From JAWWPY01 sp964412845 (GTDB lineage: Bacteria; Actinomycetota; Actinomycetes; Streptosporangiales; Streptosporangiaceae): 9,528 nt of DNA. Location: assembly GCA_964412845.1 (NCBI GenBank), contig CAYPQM010000213.1, positions 1-9,528 of the forward strand, in the 5' to 3' direction. Made by a program: the position numbers and the translations under genes. Position 1 is the first letter of the stretch; each line of letters begins with the position of its first letter. The notes beneath the pieces are model-generated. The model had not been told where the DNA came from, searched no databases, and saw nothing but the letters and a program-made list of their open reading frames with translations. Of the stretch, positions 5,634 to 9,528 are shown one piece after another.

Positions 5634-6365
5634 ATGATCGAGGTTAGCGGCCTCACCAAGAGGTACGGCTCCCTGGAGGCCGTGCACGACCTTAGCTTCG
5701 AGGTGCTGCCAGGCAGCGTCACCGGGTTCCTGGGCGCGAACGGGTCGGGGAAGTCCACCACGATGAGGATGATCATGGGGCTGGATTTCCCCAGCGCCGG
5801 GCAGGCCAGGATCGGCGGCCGGGCGTACCGGGACCTGCGGTGGCCGCTGCGTGAGGTCGGCGCGCTGCTGGAAACCCGGGCGTTCCACCCGGGACGCCGG
5901 GCCGAGCAGCACCTCCTGGCGCTGGCGGCGAGCAACGGGATCCCGCGGCGGCGGGTCAGCGAGGTGCTCGGCATGGTCGGCCTGGCGGACGCCGCCCGCA
6001 GGCGCGCGGGGAAGTTCTCGCTCGGCATGGCCCAGCGGCTCGGCATCGCATCGGCGCTCCTCGGCGACCCCGGCGTCCTGATCCTCGACGAGCCGGTCAA
6101 CGGGCTGGACCCGGAGGGCATCCGGTGGATCAGGACCCTGCTGAGATCCCTGGCCGCCGAGGGCCGCACGATCTTCGTGTCCAGCCACCTGATCAGCGAG
6201 ATGGCCCTGACCGCCGACCGCCTGATCGTGATCGGCCAGGGCAGGCTGCTGGCGCAGACCACGGTCGCGGAACTGTCCGCCCGTGCCCCCTCACTGGAGG
6301 AGGCGTTCTTCTTCCTGACCGCTGGGAGTGCCGAATACATCACGGGGGAGGCCAGGACCTCATGA
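5634..6365 (+). CDS. ABC-2 type exporter ATP-binding protein (BcrA-like)
   Basis: A 243-residue nucleotide-binding subunit that hydrolyses ATP on the inner face of the membrane to drive the adjacent permease. Visible: Walker A GANGSGKST (34-42), the Q-loop region VGALLETRAF with a glutamate where many ABC proteins have glutamine, the signature SLGMAQRL (129-136, replacing LSGGQ as is usual in the bacitracin/antibiotic exporter branch), Walker B VLILDEP with Asp152 and Glu153, and the switch His185 in SSH. A short C-terminal tail carries the typical SLEEAFF. ATG 5634 is chosen because GGACGGAGG lies just upstream; a GTG at 5616 would place that ribosome site inside the gene. It is the first gene of a four-gene operon and overlaps the permease by ATGA. 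The cargo is unknown; antibiotics, peptides or lipids are usual for this branch. Confidence 0.93.
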   Translation: MIEVSGLTKRYGSLEAVHDLSFEVLPGSVTGFLGANGSGKSTTMRMIMGLDFPSAGQARIGGRAYRDLRWPLREVGALLETRAFHPGRRAEQHLLALAASNGIPRRRVSEVLGMVGLADAARRRAGKFSLGMAQRLGIASALLGDPGVLILDEPVNGLDPEGIRWIRTLLRSLAAEGRTIFVSSHLISEMALTADRLIVIGQGRLLAQTTVAELSARAPSLEEAFFFLTAGSAEYITGEARTS

Positions 6366-7183
6366 CGCAGATCCAGCTGACCGCGGCCAGCACACCGCGC
6401 GGGCATTACGGTTTCTCCCAGGTCGCCCGGATGGAGTGGGCGAAGCTGCGCAGCCTCCGGTCGACCACCTGGATCCTGCTGATCCTGGCCGCCGGGATGA
6501 TCGGCCTCGCCATCCTGCTGCTGAGCCAGTACCCGTCGAACTGGGCGCACATGACCGCCGCGGAACGGGCTTCTTTCGACCCGACCGAGACGGGATTCGT
6601 CGGGCTGGCGCTGGGCCAGCTCGCGGTGGGCGTGCTCGGCGTGCTGACGATCACCAGCGAGTACTCCTCCGGGATGATCAGAGCGACGCTGAGTGCGGTC
6701 CCCCGGCGGGGGATGCTGCTCACGGCCAAGGCCGTGGTGACCGGCGCGCTGATGCTGGCCGCGGGGGAAGTCCTCGCGTTCGGCGCCTTCCTGGCCGGCC
6801 AGGCGGTGCTGGCCGCCCCGGCGCCGCACGCCACCCTCGGCCAGCCTGGGGTGCTGCGGGCCGTGCTGCTGGCCGGCGCCTACCTGTGGCTGATCGGGCT
6901 GATCGGCCTCGGCCTCGGCACCGTGATCCGGCACACGGCGGGCGCGATCGGCACTCTCGTCGGTGTCGTGTTCGTGCTCCCGCTGATCACGCTGGCCATG
7001 CCGGACTCGATCCAGCACACCGCCACGCAATTCTTTCCCGAGGCGATTGCCGAGAATTCGCTGACCGCCGTCAAGCCCGTCGCCTATTCGCTTACTCCGT
7101 GGGCCGGGCTCGGGATGCTCGGCCTGTACGCAGCCGCGCTGCTGGTCATCGGCGGATGGCTGCTGGCCCGGAGGGACGCATGA
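6362..7183 (+). CDS. ABC-2 family membrane permease of the exporter
   Basis: A 273-residue integral membrane protein expected to dimerise and pair with two copies of the preceding ATPase. About six hydrophobic helices are visible at residues 36-55, 79-98, 124-150, 166-189, 193-213 and 248-269. A charged N-terminal stretch MEWAKLRSLRS precedes helix 1, as usual for ABC-2 permeases. The cytoplasmic SEYSSGMIRATL motif (99-110) after helix 2 is the family's hallmark and likely contacts the ATPase. The segment between helices 1 and 2 (about 56-78) would form the first external loop. The start overlaps the ATPase stop by ATGA, with AGGA four bases upstream, and its own stop overlaps the kinase start by ATGA. 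Length is typical. The transported molecule cannot be told from the sequence. Confidence 0.9.
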   Translation: MTQIQLTAASTPRGHYGFSQVARMEWAKLRSLRSTTWILLILAAGMIGLAILLLSQYPSNWAHMTAAERASFDPTETGFVGLALGQLAVGVLGVLTITSEYSSGMIRATLSAVPRRGMLLTAKAVVTGALMLAAGEVLAFGAFLAGQAVLAAPAPHATLGQPGVLRAVLLAGAYLWLIGLIGLGLGTVIRHTAGAIGTLVGVVFVLPLITLAMPDSIQHTATQFFPEAIAENSLTAVKPVAYSLTPWAGLGMLGLYAAALLVIGGWLLARRDA

Positions 7184-8586
7184 GCACCCAGGCCAGCGCG
7201 CCCGGCCCGGTGCACAATGACGGGGTGAGCGGGACAAGATACCCAGCCGCCGCCCGGCTGTGGGCGCAGTCCACGGCCGGCCCCCTGGCGCGCCGGACCG
7301 CCATGGTCCCGCTGGACGGCCGGACCTGGCGCGAGGTGCTGTACTGCGTGGCCTCAGTGGCACTCAGCGTTCCCGGCTTCATGCTGACCGTATTCCTGCT
7401 GGCGGCCGGCGGCCTGCTCACGGTCTCGCTGGTCGGGACGGTCCCCGGGCTGCTGATCCTCGTCGCGGCGCTCCGGCTGGCCCGCTGGCTCGGGTCGGTG
7501 CACTGCCGGCTGGCCGGCCGGCTTCTCAGCGCGCACATCCCCGCCACGCCGCAGGCCCGCCCGGGGCACGGCATCCTGGGCCGGATCGACGCGGCGCTGC
7601 GCGATCCGGCGGGCTGGCGGGGCGTCAGCTATGTCCTGCTGAAATTGCCGGTCGCCGTGGCCAGCTGCTATGTACTCGTCGCGTTCTGGTTCACCGGGCT
7701 GGTCAACCTGATCTTCCCGATCGCGTGGGCATGGTCGCACCAGGACGCGCCGCTACAGGTCACAACGGCACTGCAGACCTTCGGCTTTCATCCGTTCTTC
7801 TCCGTGTCCAACTGGCCGGAGACCCTTCTCGTCGTGCCCATCGGCGTGGTCACGCTGCTGGCTGCCCCCTGGCCGACCCGCGCGCTGGTCGCGGCCGACC
7901 GGTGGCTGATCAGGAACGTGCTCCAGGCGGGAAGCTTGTCGGAGCGGGTACGCGACCTTGAGCAGACCCGGGCCCGGGCGGTCGATGACTCCGCCGCGAC
8001 GCTCCGCCAGGTGGAGCGCGACCTGCACGACGGCGCGCAGGCCCGGCTGGTCGCGCTGGCCATGAGCCTCGGCATGGCCAAGGAGAAACTCGGCGAGGGC
8101 GCGTCGGAGGCCGACATGGTCCGGGCCCGGATGCTGGTCGACACGGCGCACCGGGGCGCCAAAGAGGCCATCGTCGAGCTTCGCGATCTGGCCCGCGGCA
8201 TCCACCCGCCCGCCCTGGACAACGGCCTGGCGGACGCCCTGTCGACGCTCGCGGCGCGCAGCGCCATCCCCGTCACGCTGACTGCGGCCATCCCGCGGCG
8301 GCCTACGCCCGCCATCGAGGCCATCGCCTACTTCTGCGCCGCGGAACTGCTGGCAAACGCCGCCAAGCACAGTGCCGCGGCTGAGGTCACCATCGACGCC
8401 AGGGAGCGGGGCGGCGTGCTCCAGTTGCGTGTCCTGGATGACGGCCGAGGTGGCGCCGACCCAGGCCGGGGCAGCGGGCTGGCCGGCTTGCAGCAGCGGG
8501 TGAGCACCGTGGACGGGCAGCTGTCGGTCAGCAGCCCGGCAGGCGGGCCGACGCTGGTGACCGTCGAGCTCCCGATGCACGCATGA
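7180..8586 (+). CDS. Membrane sensor histidine kinase (PF13796-like sensor, HisKA_3)
   Basis: A 468-residue sensor kinase of the NarL-partner class. It phosphorylates the response regulator encoded next to it. Four hydrophobic segments at about 54-76, 79-98, 149-184 and 215-230 form the 'putative sensor' domain common in actinomycetes, with little extracellular sequence, suggesting sensing within or at the membrane. The dimerisation domain has ERDLHDGAQARL with phospho-acceptor His283, and later ELRDLARGIHPPAL. The ATP-binding domain has the N-box ELLANAAKHS (Asn393), DDGRGG (420-425) and GSGLAGL (431-437). ATG 7180 is supported by GGAGGG at 7170-7175 and by the ATGA overlap with the permease; an in-frame extension leftward would only overlap exporter genes. 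It overlaps the regulator gene by ATGA. Its input signal is probably the exported compound or the membrane stress that compound causes (inference). Confidence 0.92.
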   Translation: MSTQASAPGPVHNDGVSGTRYPAAARLWAQSTAGPLARRTAMVPLDGRTWREVLYCVASVALSVPGFMLTVFLLAAGGLLTVSLVGTVPGLLILVAALRLARWLGSVHCRLAGRLLSAHIPATPQARPGHGILGRIDAALRDPAGWRGVSYVLLKLPVAVASCYVLVAFWFTGLVNLIFPIAWAWSHQDAPLQVTTALQTFGFHPFFSVSNWPETLLVVPIGVVTLLAAPWPTRALVAADRWLIRNVLQAGSLSERVRDLEQTRARAVDDSAATLRQVERDLHDGAQARLVALAMSLGMAKEKLGEGASEADMVRARMLVDTAHRGAKEAIVELRDLARGIHPPALDNGLADALSTLAARSAIPVTLTAAIPRRPTPAIEAIAYFCAAELLANAAKHSAAAEVTIDARERGGVLQLRVLDDGRGGADPGRGSGLAGLQQRVSTVDGQLSVSSPAGGPTLVTVELPMHA

Positions 8587-9242
8587 GCACGGCAGGCCTG
8601 CGCGTCGTGATCGCCGAGGATTCAGCCGTGCTGCGGGAGGGGCTTGTCGCGCTGCTGGCGGACCGCGGGCTTGAGGTGTGCGCCGCGGTGGCCGACGCGG
8701 GCGCGCTGCTCGCCGCGGTCGCCGCCCATCGGCCGGACGTGACCGTGGTGGACGTCCGGATGCCGCCCACGTTCACCGATGAGGGGCTGCGGGCCGCCAT
8801 CGAGCTGCGCCGCGACTACCCGGGCACCGGGGTCCTGGTGTTCTCGCAGTACGTGGAGACCAGGTACGCGACCAGGCTGCTGGCGGCGGGCTCGGCAGGC
8901 GTGGGCTACCTGCTCAAGGACCGGGTCGCGGATGTCGCCGAATTCGCGGACGCGCTCGCCCGGGTGGCGGCGGGCGGGACGGCGCTGGACCCCGAGGTAG
9001 TCAGTCAGCTGCTGGGTGCCAGCCGGCGGGCGCAAGGGCTGGCCACCCTGACCGGCCGGGAGCGGGAAGTGCTGGCCCTGATGGCCGAGGGCCGGTCAAA
9101 CTCAGCGATCGCGTCCGCCCTCGTCGTCTCGCCGGGAGCGGTGGAGAAGCATGTGGCGAGCATCTTCGCGAAGCTCGGGCTGCCGTCCTCGCAGAGCGAC
9201 AACCGCCGTGTCCTCGCGGTCCTCCAGTCGCTCGGGGCGTAG
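8583..9242 (+). CDS. NarL/LuxR-family response regulator
   Basis: A 219-residue DNA-binding regulator. The receiver domain (about 6-125) has the acidic pair Glu12/Asp13, the phosphorylation site Asp57 in VVDVRMPP, Ser88 as the switch hydroxyl, and Lys112 in YLLKD. The C-terminal LuxR helix-turn-helix runs from LTGREREVLALMAEG (156 onward) through SNSAIASALVVSPGAVEKHV to IFAKLGL. The start overlaps the kinase stop by ATGA without a strong ribosome site, so its output should follow that of the kinase. It is the last gene of the exporter operon and presumably regulates that operon; the inverted repeat at 5603-5620 is a candidate target. Only a weak 5-bp stem (9236-9251) follows the stop, so the operon end is uncertain. 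Confidence 0.93.
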   Translation: MSTAGLRVVIAEDSAVLREGLVALLADRGLEVCAAVADAGALLAAVAAHRPDVTVVDVRMPPTFTDEGLRAAIELRRDYPGTGVLVFSQYVETRYATRLLAAGSAGVGYLLKDRVADVAEFADALARVAAGGTALDPEVVSQLLGASRRAQGLATLTGREREVLALMAEGRSNSAIASALVVSPGAVEKHVASIFAKLGLPSSQSDNRRVLAVLQSLGA

Positions 9243-9301
9243 GGACACGCCTAACGCCTGCGCCGGGCCGCACGCCGTGGGATTCTGTCAGATGACGTCG
9301 T

Positions 9302-9307
9302 TACCGT
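9302..9307 (+). promoter_or_regulatory. Possible -10 element for a leaderless transcript
   Basis: TACCGT fits TANNNT and ends seven bases before ATG 9315. No Shine-Dalgarno sequence precedes that ATG (only GTGGCCGGC), which agrees with a leaderless mRNA. No convincing -35 was found at the right distance. Confidence 0.35.
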
Positions 9308-9314
9308 GGCCGGC

Positions 9315-9528
9315 ATGGCTACCACCGAGGATCGCGTGGGGATCTTAGAAATGCGCGTGAAAACGCTGGAAACATGGGCCGGCCCCGGCCAGGCCGAGGC
9401 CCTGGCTGAGGGCCATCGCCAGATCAGGGCCGACCTGACGACGGTCAAGGCGGATGTGGCCAAAGTCAGCACCGACCTGACCACGGTCAAGGCGGACGTG
9501 ACGGAGCTGCGCTCGGACCTGACCACGG
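9315..9528 (+). CDS. Coiled-coil repeat protein, N-terminal part only
   Basis: An open frame of 71 codons from ATG 9315 to the right edge, with no stop. It begins MATTEDRVGILEMRVKTLE and continues into a regular heptad pattern with repeats of DLTTVKADV spaced 14 residues apart, rich in Ala, Asp, Thr, Val, Leu and Lys. This predicts a long alpha-helical coiled coil. There are no cysteines and no signal peptide or membrane segment in the visible part. The family is not recognised; similar small actinobacterial coiled-coil proteins are usually called hypothetical. The codon pattern is GC-rich like its neighbours except for TTA (Leu), AAA and GAA codons near the start, which are rare in such genomes; the TTA codon could make translation depend on a bldA-type tRNA if the host is a streptomycete relative (inference). 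Confidence 0.6.
   Translation, partial: MATTEDRVGILEMRVKTLETWAGPGQAEALAEGHRQIRADLTTVKADVAKVSTDLTTVKADVTELRSDLTT
9432..9528 (+). repeat. 42-bp tandem repeat in the coiled-coil gene
   Basis: The block GACCTGACSACGG starts at 9432, 9474 and 9516, exactly 42 bp apart, and the first two copies continue as GTCAAGGCGGAYGTG. Each unit encodes 14 residues, two heptads, beginning DLTTVKADV. The third copy is cut by the window edge. Confidence 0.85.

Noticed and set aside
6328..7179. Upstream extension of the histidine kinase frame
   Set aside because: It would cover the whole permease gene in another frame; ATG 7180 has GGAGGG upstream and overlaps the permease stop.
5585..7363. Long leftward open frame of 592 codons
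   Set aside because: It lies opposite the ABC ATPase and permease genes, has low-complexity Arg/Pro/Gln-rich translation and no family motif.
9236..9251. Small hairpin GGCGT/ACGCC after the response regulator
   Set aside because: A 5-bp stem with a 6-nt loop and no T-tract is too weak to call a terminator.

Overview
The window is very GC-rich, with strong G/C bias at third codon positions, short intergenic gaps, GTG starts and many 4-base ATGA/GTGA gene overlaps. Together with the gene families present (a PF13796-type sensor kinase, a NarL-family regulator, a DUF2461 protein, coupled ABC-2 exporter genes), this points to a high-GC actinomycete chromosome. The genus cannot be read from the sequence alone. 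No tRNA, rRNA, CRISPR, insertion sequence or phage gene was seen.

Region 1 (1-4809) looks like a divergent catabolic cluster. Leftward from 2398 run a [2Fe-2S] subunit and a molybdopterin-binding subunit of a two-subunit molybdenum hydroxylase (IorAB/NicAB-like; the large subunit runs off the left edge). Rightward from 2492 run an alpha/beta hydrolase closely resembling 2,6-dihydroxypseudooxynicotine hydrolase and a seven-blade LVIVD-type beta-propeller with a striking set of regularly placed histidines. The two rightward genes overlap by four bases and end at a 15-bp-stem hairpin. A 93-bp divergent promoter region with a 14-bp near-palindrome lies between the arms. A Mo-hydroxylase that oxidises an (N-hetero)aromatic ring plus a hydrolase that cleaves an acyl-aryl C-C bond is a plausible ring-catabolism pair. 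The substrate is unknown and the propeller has no assigned role.

Region 2 (4868-5542) is a single DUF2461 gene with a possible leaderless promoter. Its stop codon sits in the loop of a perfect 9-bp hairpin.

Region 3 (5586-9242) is a four-gene operon: ABC-2 ATPase, six-helix permease, histidine kinase and NarL-type response regulator, each overlapping the next by ATGA. It is probably a self-regulated exporter, perhaps for an antibiotic, peptide or lipid. Its leader holds a perfect 7-bp inverted repeat just before the ribosome binding site.

Region 4 (9302-9528) is the start of a coiled-coil protein with 42-bp tandem repeats, cut by the right edge.
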